A stretch of 64,000 nt of DNA from Ruania alba (lineage in GTDB: Bacteria; Actinomycetota; Actinomycetes; Actinomycetales; Beutenbergiaceae), in assembly GCF_900105765.1 (NCBI RefSeq), contig NZ_FNTX01000001.1, forward strand, positions 2,080,387 through 2,144,386, in the 5' to 3' direction. The notes beneath the pieces were generated by a model, which saw only the letters and a list, made by a program, of their open reading frames with translations, did not search any database and was not told where the DNA came from. The position numbers were made by a program, and so were the translations under genes. The first letter of the stretch is position 1. Each line of letters begins with the position of its first letter. Below are positions 7,852-15,961 of the stretch, piece by piece.

Positions 7852-9446
7852 CGGCCAGCCTTCCGCCGCGCCTTCTCCCGCTGCTGGCGCTCCTGCTCGG
7901 CCTGGGCCTGTTCCATCCAGCTGGGCTTCTTCTCGTCCTTGACCCGGGTGGCCACGAGCAGACCGAGCGAGGAGGTCGCCAGCTGTGCCGTCAGGATCAG
8001 CGGCGCCGGGCCGACCGCGAGCGCACCGATCAGCAGCGGGATCAGGCAGAGCACCACCAGGTCCGGACCACGGGCAAACGCGAGCATCACACCGGGAGCC
8101 ACCGGACCCATCGGGCCGTGGATCAGCGGCTTGTCCCAGTCCGGGGGCTTTCGGTACGCGGCTCGCAGCGTCCCGGCGGCGAAGGTGGGGGCACACAGTG
8201 CTCCCATGATCGCCCAACCGAGGGCGGTGCCGTGCGCCGCCCCCCAGATCGCGAAGATCGGAACGCACCACAGGACCATCACGGCCAGGGGCCAGAGCGC
8301 ACGCACCTTGCGCACGTCGAACGCTGAGATCGGGAAGTGGCGGTCCAGCACGGGCGCCATCTCGGCGCGGCGGGCGCTCTCCCCGGTGGCCATCGCCGCC
8401 AACGCACCACCGAGCACAAGGGCAGCCACGTTCAGCGCGAGCGGCCACCCGGCCAGCGTCGGGAGCAGGGCGAGGCATGCCGCCACGAGCACCTGAATCA
8501 CGTGCCGGGGTGAGCGCACGAATACGGTCGCGTCACTGGTCACGATTGCCGAGACCGGGCCGCGCACCCAGGCGAAGGTGACCGAACGCCGTCGGGTATC
8601 CGGGGCTGTGGTGACGCTCAGGGCACGGCCGAGCTCACGAGTGTCCAGCGAGGTGACCGCACCGCCGGCATAGGCGCTGATGGCGCCCCGAGCCCGCAGC
8701 TCACGGCCGGAGATGCGTTCCAGGCTGCGTTCGGCCCACCAGGTCAGGACGATCGCTGCCACGACCCCGACGGCGAGGATCACCGGCCACCCGGAGAAGC
8801 CCGCCAACGCGGGAGCCGGAGGGCGCACCACCGCCACGACGGCACCGAGGACCGGCCCGGCCGCCATCAGGACGTCGCCGATGACGATCGCTGGGCGCAA
8901 CCGGCGCGCCTTACGGTTTCCGAGCAGCACCTGACCGGCCGCGGTGCCGAGGGCGAGCACGGCGCCCGCGGCAGCGAACGCTCCGGTCCCCCACCCGACG
9001 GTCGGGTCCATCCCGAGCGCGAGGAACATCGCCATCGCTCCCCCGGCCGCACCGACAGCACCGCCGAGCACCGGGACCAGCACGAAGCGCGGGCGCAGCA
9101 GGCCGCGGCGATCGGCGGGGGTGGTGAGCCACCAGGTGGCCTGCCCGCCGCCCATCCCGACCGGGCCGAGCCGTCCGGCGAGGCCGACGATGCCGCCCGT
9201 GACGATCAGGACGGTCACCACCGCCAGCCAGAGCGGGTCCAGAGTGGCCGCCTCCGGACCGGTGTTCAGGGTCGCGTTGAGCGCTTGCACCGCACCCATT
9301 GCGATCGCCAGCGCGATCGCCATGCTGAACAGCACCGAGTAGATCTCCGAGATCGCCTCGGACGCGCTGCCGCCGGTGTGGGCCTCGGTCGCGGTGCGGG
9401 TGAGCCGGCGTAGCTCGCGCCCGCTGGGCCACTGTTGCGCTGTCAC
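7848..9446 (-). CDS. ABC exporter membrane subunit (DUF6297-like)
   Basis: A 532-residue integral membrane protein with about ten to twelve hydrophobic segments, beginning after a hydrophilic 35-residue N-terminus (first segment near VLFSMAIALAIAMGAVQAL). It ends in a charged Lys/Arg/Glu/Gln-rich tail. It resembles the DUF6297 permease-like proteins of Actinobacteria. The GTG start at 9446 overlaps the stop of the ABC ATPase by 4 bp and its own stop overlaps rsmD by 4 bp, so it is the partner of that ATPase. The substrate is unknown; export is inferred because no substrate-binding protein is nearby. Confidence 0.7.
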   Translation of the reverse strand: MTAQQWPSGRELRRLTRTATEAHTGGSASEAISEIYSVLFSMAIALAIAMGAVQALNATLNTGPEAATLDPLWLAVVTVLIVTGGIVGLAGRLGPVGMGGGQATWWLTTPADRRGLLRPRFVLVPVLGGAVGAAGGAMAMFLALGMDPTVGWGTGAFAAAGAVLALGTAAGQVLLGNRKARRLRPAIVIGDVLMAAGPVLGAVVAVVRPPAPALAGFSGWPVILAVGVVAAIVLTWWAERSLERISGRELRARGAISAYAGGAVTSLDTRELGRALSVTTAPDTRRRSVTFAWVRGPVSAIVTSDATVFVRSPRHVIQVLVAACLALLPTLAGWPLALNVAALVLGGALAAMATGESARRAEMAPVLDRHFPISAFDVRKVRALWPLAVMVLWCVPIFAIWGAAHGTALGWAIMGALCAPTFAAGTLRAAYRKPPDWDKPLIHGPMGPVAPGVMLAFARGPDLVVLCLIPLLIGALAVGPAPLILTAQLATSSLGLLVATRVKDEKKPSWMEQAQAEQERQQREKARRKAGR

Positions 9447-10153
9447 AGTTCCTCGATCGCTCGGGCGCCTTCTTCCGCCGAGACCACGCGCACCTGGTCC
9501 TCGGCGAGCACCACCACACGGGTGGCTGCCTCCCGCACCAGCACCGGGTCGTGGGTGGCCATCACCACGCCACCGCCGTTCTCACGTTCATCGACGAGCC
9601 GCTGGGCGAGCCGGTCACGCATCCCGGAGTCGAGACGCTGCTCCGGTTCGTCGAGCACCAGGAGCGTGCGGGGGCGCACGAATGCGGCGGCGAGCAGCAG
9701 CCGGCGCCGCTGACCGGAGGAGAGCGCCGTGGGTGCCGCGTGCTGACGGGCGGTCAGCCCGAACTCCTCGATCGCCTGGGTCACGGTGGCGCTGACCTCG
9801 CGCATCCCGTGCCCGCGCGCGGTGAGCAGCAGGTGCTCCCGCACGGTGAGGGCGGGCAGGTAGGAGTCCTCGTCCAGCACCACGGCCACCTCGGCCCGGA
9901 ACTTCTGGGCGCGTTCGTCCACAGGTTTGCCAATGACGTCCAGCGAGCCACCCAACAGGTCGAGCAGGCCGGCCACGGCACGCAGAAAGGTGGATTTCCC
10001 GGTGCCGTTGGACCCGACGATCGCCAGCCCGTGCCCGGCCTGCAGCTCCACGCTGATCGGTGGGCACACCGCACTGTCGATGGTGCTGCCATAACCCACA
10101 CTCACCGATTTGGCGCGCACCAGGGCGGGTGCGGACGTCTTGCGCTTAGGCAC
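9443..10153 (-). CDS. ABC transporter ATP-binding protein
   Basis: A 236-residue stand-alone nucleotide-binding domain with Walker A GSNGTGKST, a Q-loop region near VVLDEDSYLPALTV, a degenerate signature LSSGQRRRLLLAAA, Walker B TLLVLDEPE and the switch His in ATHDP. The GTG at 10153 (VPKRKTSAPALVRAKSV) is chosen; a longer frame upstream is out-of-frame recG sequence and looks unnatural. It overlaps the recG stop by 8 bp and pairs with the following DUF6297-like membrane gene. The pair is inserted between recG and rsmD, which are usually adjacent. Confidence 0.85.
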   Translation of the reverse strand: MPKRKTSAPALVRAKSVSVGYGSTIDSAVCPPISVELQAGHGLAIVGSNGTGKSTFLRAVAGLLDLLGGSLDVIGKPVDERAQKFRAEVAVVLDEDSYLPALTVREHLLLTARGHGMREVSATVTQAIEEFGLTARQHAAPTALSSGQRRRLLLAAAFVRPRTLLVLDEPEQRLDSGMRDRLAQRLVDERENGGGVVMATHDPVLVREAATRVVVLAEDQVRVVSAEEGARAIEEL

Positions 10154-12386
10154 GGTCCAGGTACTCCTCATGGTCGGGGTCGACGAGCCGGGTGATCGAG
10201 GTGAGCACCTCGGGGTGGTGGACAAGGTTCGGGTCGTCGGCGATCAATGCCCTGGCATCATCTCGCGCCTGCTCGATGAGGTCACGATCACGCAGCACGC
10301 GCAGCATGGTCAGGGAGTTGCCACGGCCGGACTGTGCGGCACCGAGCACGTCTCCCTCGCGGCGCTGCTCCAGGTCACGTTCGGCGAGCACGAAACCGTC
10401 GGACGTCTGCACGAGCGCGTTCAGCCGTTCCCACGCCGGACTCGCCTCCGCAGCGGCCGAGACGAGCAGGCAGGTGCCCGGTTCGCTGCCACGACCCACC
10501 CGGCCGCGCAGCTGGTGCAGCTGGGAGATCCCGAACCGGTCGGCGTCCAGGATCACCATCGCGGTGGCCTCGGGCACGTCCACGCCCACCTCGATGACGG
10601 TGGTGGTCACCAGCACGGGGGTGCGTCCAGCGGCGAAGTCGGCCATCGCGGCGTCCTTCTCCTCGGAGCTGAGGCGGCCGTGCATCATCCCGAGGGCGAC
10701 GTCCGCGAGCGCGGGCTCTCGCCCGAGGGTGGCGTAGGTGTCCTCCACGGTGGACGGCTCCCCCGGGCTGGTCCCGCCGCCGACGGCGTCCGTCGCCCGG
10801 AGTGCGACCACCGGGCTGTCGTCATCCTCCGGTGTGGTGGAGGTGATCCGTGGCGCCACCACGTAGGCGCGGTTGCCCTTGCCGACCTCCTCGGCCACCT
10901 TCTCCCAGGTACGGGACAACCAGCGGGGTTTGTCGGCCGGGACGCTGTAGGTCTGCACCGGCGATCGACCCGCCGGGATCTCCCGCAGCGTGGAGACGTC
11001 GACGTCCCCGAAGAACGTCATCGCCACCGACCGTGGGATCGGCGTGGCGGTGAGGAAGAGCTGGTGCGGCATGGTGCGGCCCTTGGCGCGCAGGGCGTCG
11101 CGCTGTTCCACGCCGAACCGGTGCTGCTCGTCCACCACGGTGAGCCCGAGGTCGGCGAACTGCACCTGCTCCGAGAGCAGTGCGTGGGTGCCGATCACGA
11201 TGCCGGCAGCTCCGGAGGCGGCGTCGGCGAGCGCCTGCCGGCGGGCGGCCGCGCCCATCGAACCGGTGAGCAGGGCGATCCGCGTGCCGTCGACGGCTCC
11301 GCCCAGCATGCCCGCCTCGCCGAGCGGTCCGAGCAGGTGACCGATGGAGCGGGCGTGCTGCTGGGCGAGCACCTCGGTCGGCGCGAGCAGCGCAGCCTGC
11401 CCACCGGCGTCGATCACCTGAAGCATCGCCCGCAGCGCGACCACCGTCTTCCCGGATCCGACCTCCCCCTGGAGCAGCCGTTGCATGGGTTCGTCCGCAG
11501 CGAGGTCGGCGCTGATCTCCTCGCTCACGGCGCGCTGACCGGTGGTGAGGTCGAACGGGAGCTGCTCGTCGAGGGCGTCCACGAGCCCGTCCGGCCGCGG
11601 TGGTCGTGGGGTGGCGTCGTAGGAGGCGATGTCGGCGCGGCGGCGAGCGAGCGCCGTCTGGAGGATGAAGGCCTCTTCGTAGCGGTAGCGCCGCTGCGCC
11701 TGCTGCCACTCCTCGTCCGCGGTCGGCTGGTGGATCATCCGTAGCGCAGCCCCCGCGGCCGGCAGGCGACGCCGCTCCACCACGTCCGCGGGGAGCCACT
11801 CGGGGGTGTCGGCCTCGTTCATCGGGTCCAGCACCATCCGGACCGCCTTGGCGATCTTCCAGCTCGGCAGCTTGGTGGTGGCCGGGTAGACCGGGACCGG
11901 ACGGTTCACGTGCTCCTGCACCCGCGACTCGTCCGCGGCGTCCTCGAGCGGCTCGTACTCGGGGTGGGTGAGCTGGATCTCGTTGCGGTACAGGGAGACC
12001 TGGCCGGAGAACATCGCTGAGGCCCCGAGCGGGAGCTGGCGGCGCAGGTGGGAGACCATGCCACCGTGGCGGGCGAAGAAGGTCAGCGGCAGGCGGGTGT
12101 GGCCGTCGGTGATGGTCACCTTCACCACCTGGAGCTTGCGGTTGCGCGCCGGGCGGCTCTCGATGTCGGCCACCTCAGCCATCACGGTGGCGTGCTCCCC
12201 GGGTACCAGGTCGGCGAGGCGGGTGTACTTGCCGCGGTGCAGGTAGCGGCGCGGGTAGTGGCGGAGCAGCTCGTCGGTGGACCGGATGTCCAGAGCACCC
12301 AGCGCCTTGGCGGTGGCGGCTCCGACGGCGCGCGAGAGTTGCCGCGTCAGCTGTTCCGCGGCGTACTCCTCATCCGTGCTAGCCAC
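10146..12386 (-). CDS. recG: ATP-dependent DNA helicase RecG
   Basis: Branch-migration helicase for stalled forks and Holliday junctions. The 746-residue product has the N-terminal wedge/OB domain (YPRRYLHRGKYTRLADL, FFARHG), Walker A QGEVGSGKTVVAL, the DExH-type box VVDEQHRFG, TATPIPRS and motif VI QLRGRVGRG. The GTG at 12386 gives a normal N-terminus; a GTG 21 bases further upstream is also possible, and neither has a strong ribosome binding site. It heads the operon recG-ABC ATPase-permease-rsmD (overlaps 8, 4 and 4 bp) and is divergent from rpmB. The Dak-domain phosphokinase gene that often sits between rpmB and recG is absent. Confidence 0.95.
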   Translation of the reverse strand: MASTDEEYAAEQLTRQLSRAVGAATAKALGALDIRSTDELLRHYPRRYLHRGKYTRLADLVPGEHATVMAEVADIESRPARNRKLQVVKVTITDGHTRLPLTFFARHGGMVSHLRRQLPLGASAMFSGQVSLYRNEIQLTHPEYEPLEDAADESRVQEHVNRPVPVYPATTKLPSWKIAKAVRMVLDPMNEADTPEWLPADVVERRRLPAAGAALRMIHQPTADEEWQQAQRRYRYEEAFILQTALARRRADIASYDATPRPPRPDGLVDALDEQLPFDLTTGQRAVSEEISADLAADEPMQRLLQGEVGSGKTVVALRAMLQVIDAGGQAALLAPTEVLAQQHARSIGHLLGPLGEAGMLGGAVDGTRIALLTGSMGAAARRQALADAASGAAGIVIGTHALLSEQVQFADLGLTVVDEQHRFGVEQRDALRAKGRTMPHQLFLTATPIPRSVAMTFFGDVDVSTLREIPAGRSPVQTYSVPADKPRWLSRTWEKVAEEVGKGNRAYVVAPRITSTTPEDDDSPVVALRATDAVGGGTSPGEPSTVEDTYATLGREPALADVALGMMHGRLSSEEKDAAMADFAAGRTPVLVTTTVIEVGVDVPEATAMVILDADRFGISQLHQLRGRVGRGSEPGTCLLVSAAAEASPAWERLNALVQTSDGFVLAERDLEQRREGDVLGAAQSGRGNSLTMLRVLRDRDLIEQARDDARALIADDPNLVHHPEVLTSITRLVDPDHEEYLDRA

Positions 12387-12573
12387 CTCGGTGATGCTAT
12401 CGCCCACCCTCCGACATTCCGTCCTCGCCCGCTCCTTGCTGTGGACATTCGACCAAGTGCCAGAACAGCCCGACGGCGGTCCGCGCCCGGTCCGCGCAGT
12501 CCCGCTGGCCTGGTGGTGCGTCGCCGAGACGGGCGACTGTGCGAGAGAACACGCACGCCGTCCGGGGCGACGT

Positions 12574-12603
12574 TTGAGCACCGCGCCGCCGATACAGTAC
12601 TCT
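12574..12603 (+). promoter_or_regulatory. Candidate rpmB promoter in the recG-rpmB divergent gap
   Basis: TTGAGC (12574-12579) and TACTCT (12598-12603) are 18 bases apart and fit a TTGAnn/TAnnnT promoter. This leaves a leader of about 110 bases before the rpmB GTG. The remainder of the 333-bp gap (12387-12719) holds no gene that I can recognise. Confidence 0.35.
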
Positions 12604-12719
12604 TGAGCGGTTGCCCGCCCTGGGCACGCGTTCCGGCCCGCCCCTGTGGCGACCAGGCCGAGACCCCCGAACCACGCCGCTTCACCCTGTGGCGAGCACT
12701 GACCTAGAGGAGACCCACC

Positions 12720-12911
12720 GTGGCTGCTACGTGTGACGTCTGCGCCAAGGCCCCGAGCTTCGGCCACAGCATCTCGCACTCCCACCGTCGCACCAAGCGT
12801 CGCTGGAACCCGAACATCCAGAAGGTGCGTACCGTGACGAACGGCACGCCGAAGCGCCTGAACGTGTGCACCTCCTGCCTCAAGGCCGGCAAGGTCACCC
12901 GCGCTCTCTGA
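12720..12911 (+). CDS. rpmB: 50S ribosomal protein L28, zinc-ribbon form
   Basis: A 63-residue L28 beginning [19 protein letters not shown] and containing [16 protein letters not shown]. The two CxxC pairs (CDVC near residue 5 and CTSC near residue 51) mark the zinc-binding C+ paralogue, as opposed to the zinc-free form made under zinc limitation. The GTG at 12720 follows GAGGAG by about 6 bases. It is transcribed away from recG. No Zur box is obvious upstream. Confidence 0.95.
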   Translation: MAATCDVCAKAPSFGHSISHSHRRTKRRWNPNIQKVRTVTNGTPKRLNVCTSCLKAGKVTRAL

Positions 12912-12945
12912 GCGCCCCGCGCACCTTGACGAGATCCCTCGTCGG

Positions 12946-12975
12946 CCCGATCACTGATCGGGTCGGCGGGGGATT
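12946..12975 (+). terminator. Terminator-like hairpin after rpmB
   Basis: CCCGATCA (12946-12953) and TGATCGGG (12955-12962) form a perfect inverted repeat about 35 bases after the rpmB stop. A G-rich stretch and a short T run (12973-12976) follow. It is a plausible rho-independent terminator, weak by U-tract standards. Confidence 0.5.
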
Positions 12976-13054
12976 TTGCGTATTCACGCTCGTCGTGTCC
13001 CACCCTCTACGAAGCGCGCCCACCGACCACCTCAGGCCGGCATGGGGAACGCGG

Positions 13055-13321
13055 TTACAGTTCGGCGTACTTCTGCCTCGCCGCCTCACCTGAGGTACCG
13101 AGCGCTTCACCGACGTCGCGCCACGACGTCCCCTGCCTCCGGGCGGTGCGCACAGCCTCCGCCAGCTCGGCTTCCGCGCGCGAACGCCGGAAGGCGGCAA
13201 GTTTGACGGCCATCGTCGGCGGGATCGGCTTCGCCGAATCACCGGGCTGCGGTTCGTACGCCTCGAAGGCCTCCGCCATCGCCTCAGCGTGAGCCATCAG
13301 GTCCTTGGTCGATCGCGGCAT
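13055..13321 (-). CDS. Antitoxin-like small helix-turn-helix protein
   Basis: An 88-residue hydrophilic protein, MPRSTKDLMAHAEAMAEAFE, with a C-terminal helix-turn-helix-like segment SWRDVGEALGTSGEAARQKYAEL typical of small actinobacterial DNA-binding or antitoxin proteins. The ATG at 13321 has GAGGTGAGG just upstream. A GTG at 13330 is also possible and would overlap the upstream gene by 4 bp (GTGA). It is the second gene of a two-gene unit with the 77-residue protein at 13327-13560. The antitoxin role is inferred from size, order and overlap. Confidence 0.5.
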   Translation of the reverse strand: MPRSTKDLMAHAEAMAEAFEAYEPQPGDSAKPIPPTMAVKLAAFRRSRAEAELAEAVRTARRQGTSWRDVGEALGTSGEAARQKYAEL

Positions 13322-13326
13322 GATCC

Positions 13327-13560
13327 TCACCTCAGAAATTGGTCTCGGGCTGGCATGGCGTGCACGATGGCGACATTCTCATACCACTCGATAACGCCGA
13401 TCTCGAGCAGAAGGCCGGACGTTGAGGGACCGATGAACATCGTCATTCCGTCGTCAAGCACATAATGTCTCACGTTGAACTCAAGCGCATGGAGCATGTC
13501 GACGTCACTGACACCATGCCGGAGCGCCGACTCAGTGACGATCGGCTCATGGTCCTCCAC
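13327..13560 (-). CDS. Toxin-like small protein of a TA-type pair
   Basis: A 77-residue protein beginning VEDHEPIVTESALRHGVSDVDMLH and ending VAIVHAMPARDQFLR. The HGVSDVDMLHAL segment, the FIGPSTSGLLLEIGV core and the terminal HAMPAR(D/E)xFL resemble small toxin-like proteins found next to HTH antitoxins in Actinobacteria (BrnT/DUF4258-like size and layout). I cannot assign a family by search. The GTG start has GGGAG 6 bases upstream. It overlaps or abuts the HTH gene, as expected for a toxin-first module with translational coupling. Confidence 0.45.
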   Translation of the reverse strand: MEDHEPIVTESALRHGVSDVDMLHALEFNVRHYVLDDGMTMFIGPSTSGLLLEIGVIEWYENVAIVHAMPARDQFLR

Positions 13561-13655
13561 TACATACTCCCGTCAGCAAGCCATCGTGTCAAGGTAACTT
13601 GCGGGGCGTTGATCGGTCGATGCGACCCCTCGCAGATCTGACAACGACGTGTATG

Positions 13656-13670
13656 ACACCACGGTGGTGT
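13656..13670. promoter_or_regulatory. Perfect palindrome upstream of the TA-like pair
   Basis: ACACCAC-G-GTGGTGT is a perfect 15-bp palindrome 96 bp upstream of the toxin-like start, flanked by TGACAC direct repeats. It is a candidate operator for autoregulation by the HTH protein. Between the sigma factor gene and the toxin-like gene nothing else is recognised. Confidence 0.4.
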
Positions 13671-13762
13671 GACACCGAACGTTCCAATGACGCCTTGACC
13701 GCTCCCATGCGTGGTCACGCCCCGCGACCGACCGGCTCGGGTCGATACAGACTCGCGGTGGG

Positions 13763-14962
13763 TCATTGCACCAGCTCATCGACGACCCGGTGCAGGTAGC
13801 GCTGCTCCGGGATGCTGCGGGTGAGCCGGGCGGCCTCGGTCAGGGCGGCAGTCGCCTCCTCCGCCCGTCCCGCCTCGGCGAGCAGGTGCCCGCGCACGGC
13901 ATGCACGCGGTGGTGGCGGGCCGCCTCCCGCTGCCCGAGCTCAGCCAGCACCGCCAGACCTTCCTCGGGGCCGTGCACGCGCGCCAGAGCGGCGGCACGG
14001 CCCAGGGTGACCGAGAGACTCGGCGCCACGACACCGAGGAGCCGGTACAGCTCGGCGATCTGGAGCCAGTCGGTGTCGGACCAGACAGTCGCCTCGGCGT
14101 GCACGGCCGCGATCGCCGCCTGGAGCTGGAACTCGCCCACGGGCCCTACCGGGAGGGCACGCTCGATAAGACCTACCCCTTCGCCGATGAGGGTGTCGTC
14201 CCACCGGGTCCGGTCCTGTTCCTCCAGTGGGACCAGCTCGCCGGCGGCGTCGGCGCGGCTGGCAGCCCGCGACTGGGTGAGCAGCAGTAGTGCGAGCAGG
14301 CCGAGGTTCTCCGGGTCGTCCGGGCGGGCGGCCACCAGCCGGCGTGCGAGCCCGGTTGCTTCCCCGGTGAGGGCGACGTCGGTGATCACCGGGCCGCTGC
14401 TGCGGGTGTGGCCCTCCGTGTAGAGCAGCGCGATCGCGTGCCGCACCGCAGTGGTCGAGCGCATCTCGTCCTCGACCGCGTTGAAGGTCGCTCCGGCACG
14501 GGTCACGGTGGCCTTGGCGCGGCTGATCCGCTGGGCCATGGTGGCCTCCGGCACGAGGAACCCGCTCGCGATCTCGGCGGTGGTCAGCCCGCCGACCGCC
14601 CGGAGCATCAGCGCCACCTGGGATGTCTTGGTCAGCGAGGGGTGGCAGCACAGCTGCATGAGCTGGAGCGGGTCGTCGGTCGCGCTCGCCGGGCCGGGCA
14701 TGCGGAGCCCGGCGAACTGTTCCTCACGGGCTCGGCGGCTGACCTCGCTGCGCACCTGGTCCACGAGCCGCCGGCTCGCGACCCGCACCAGCCAGCCGCG
14801 CGGGTCGCGAGGCATACCCTCGCGCGGCCACTGCACCGCTGCGGCCAGCAGTGCCTCCTGAACCGCGTCCTCACAGTCGGAGAACCGGCCGTGCCGTCGC
14901 ACCAGTGCGGCGAGGACGTGCGGCGTCTCCTGACGCCACACGCCCTCCCATGCCTCAGTCAC
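13763..14962 (-). CDS. ECF RNA polymerase sigma factor with C-terminal TPR-like extension (ECF42-like)
   Basis: A 399-residue ECF sigma factor. Region 2 is at the N-terminus (DCEDAVQEALLAA, WLVRVASRRLVDQVR) and region 4 follows (GLTTAEIASGFLVPEATMAQRISRAKA). A long helical TPR/DUF6596-type extension (from about residue 190: AIALLYTEGH, QAAIAAVHAEA, WLQIAELYRLL) completes it. This architecture together with the adjacent YCII/DGPF protein is the hallmark of ECF42-type sigma factors, which have no classical anti-sigma factor. The GTG at 14962 starts 25 bp after the YCII stop, so the two are an operon. The signal sensed is unknown. Confidence 0.9.
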   Translation of the reverse strand: MTEAWEGVWRQETPHVLAALVRRHGRFSDCEDAVQEALLAAAVQWPREGMPRDPRGWLVRVASRRLVDQVRSEVSRRAREEQFAGLRMPGPASATDDPLQLMQLCCHPSLTKTSQVALMLRAVGGLTTAEIASGFLVPEATMAQRISRAKATVTRAGATFNAVEDEMRSTTAVRHAIALLYTEGHTRSSGPVITDVALTGEATGLARRLVAARPDDPENLGLLALLLLTQSRAASRADAAGELVPLEEQDRTRWDDTLIGEGVGLIERALPVGPVGEFQLQAAIAAVHAEATVWSDTDWLQIAELYRLLGVVAPSLSVTLGRAAALARVHGPEEGLAVLAELGQREAARHHRVHAVRGHLLAEAGRAEEATAALTEAARLTRSIPEQRYLHRVVDELVQ

Positions 14963-14987
14963 CGAGCCGTCCGCCCCGCCGGTTGGC

Positions 14988-15362
14988 TCAGCTCATCACG
15001 GGCCGAAGCTCGACCGTCTCGCCCGGTCCGGAGAACCGGTGGGTGATCTCCTCCGCCCGGGCGTGGCTGTCCACGTCGATGAGGAAGAAGCCGGCCAGGT
15101 GCTCCTTCCCCTCCGCATACGGTCCGTCGGTGACCAGGCGATCCCCGTCGTCCCACCGGAACAGCCGCGAGGTCGTCGGGTCTCCCAGGGCCTCCCCGGT
15201 GACCAGCTCACCGCGGGACTGCAGCTCGGTGAGCATCTCCTCGAACTCGGCGTTCAGCCGCTCCCGGACCTCCGCCGGCTGGTCCTGCAGCTCGGCGACG
15301 TAGTCGCCGGTCGGGTGGCCCCACGGCTGCGGGTTGGAGTGGATCAGGATCAGGTACTTCAT
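14988..15362 (-). CDS. YCII/DGPF-domain protein linked to the ECF sigma factor
   Basis: A 124-residue protein (MKYLILIHSNPQPWGHPTGD) with the DGPF-type signature TDGPYAEGKEHLAGFFLIDVDS. The family is small, ferredoxin-fold-like and characteristically encoded beside ECF42-type sigma factors. The ATG at 15362 has GAGGAG about 8 bases upstream. Its enzymatic or regulatory role is not established. By analogy it may participate in regulating the sigma factor, which is inference. Confidence 0.88.
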   Translation of the reverse strand: MKYLILIHSNPQPWGHPTGDYVAELQDQPAEVRERLNAEFEEMLTELQSRGELVTGEALGDPTTSRLFRWDDGDRLVTDGPYAEGKEHLAGFFLIDVDSHARAEEITHRFSGPGETVELRPVMS

Positions 15363-15493
15363 CTCACGCGCTCCTCGTCTCGTGCCCGGGCACCGGTTGC
15401 CTGGCTTCATCATGGACGTCGGAGCCGACAACGCGTTCTCGACATGCACGTGCCGATCACTTCGCGGCCGCGTGGACACCTGCTGACGGCGGC

Positions 15494-15925
15494 TCAGTGC
15501 GAGACGTAGTCCACGAGCGAGTCCCGCTCGGACTGCAGCTCATCGATCCGGTGCTTGACGATGTCGCCGATGGAGACGATCGCCGTCAGCTTGCCGTCGA
15601 CCACCACGGGCAGGTGCCGGATCCGGTGCTCGGTCATCGTGCGCGCGAGCGCCTCCAGCTCGTCCTCGGGCACGCACGTGTGCACCTCGGCCGTCATCAC
15701 CTCGGACACCGGGGCACCCAGCACCTCCGGGCCGGTGCGGTGCAGTCGCCGCACCACGTCCCGCTCGGTGACGATCCCGCTCACTGTTCGGCCGTCATCG
15801 GCCGAGACCACCACGGCACCGATGTTCTGCTCGTCCAGCAGTGCCAACAACTCGGTCACGGTCGCCTCCGGCGAGACAGTGACGACCGTGGCTCCCTTGC
15901 GACGGATCACCTCTGAGATACGCAT
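15494..15925 (-). CDS. CBS-domain pair protein
   Basis: A 143-residue protein made of two CBS motifs and little else: CBS1 about residues 8-62 (TVSPEATVTELLALLDEQNIGAVVV, GIVTERDVVRRL) and CBS2 about 75-130 (VHTCVPEDELEALARTMTEHRIRHLPVV, IVSIGDIVKHRI). Such stand-alone Bateman modules usually bind adenine nucleotides and tune a partner. No partner is obvious here. It lies between the ECF/YCII operon and thiL with its own spacers, so it is probably monocistronic. Confidence 0.88.
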   Translation of the reverse strand: MRISEVIRRKGATVVTVSPEATVTELLALLDEQNIGAVVVSADDGRTVSGIVTERDVVRRLHRTGPEVLGAPVSEVMTAEVHTCVPEDELEALARTMTEHRIRHLPVVVDGKLTAIVSIGDIVKHRIDELQSERDSLVDYVSH

Positions 15926-15961
15926 ACTTCAGCGTACGCCCGTGTGAGGCCGATCACATCC

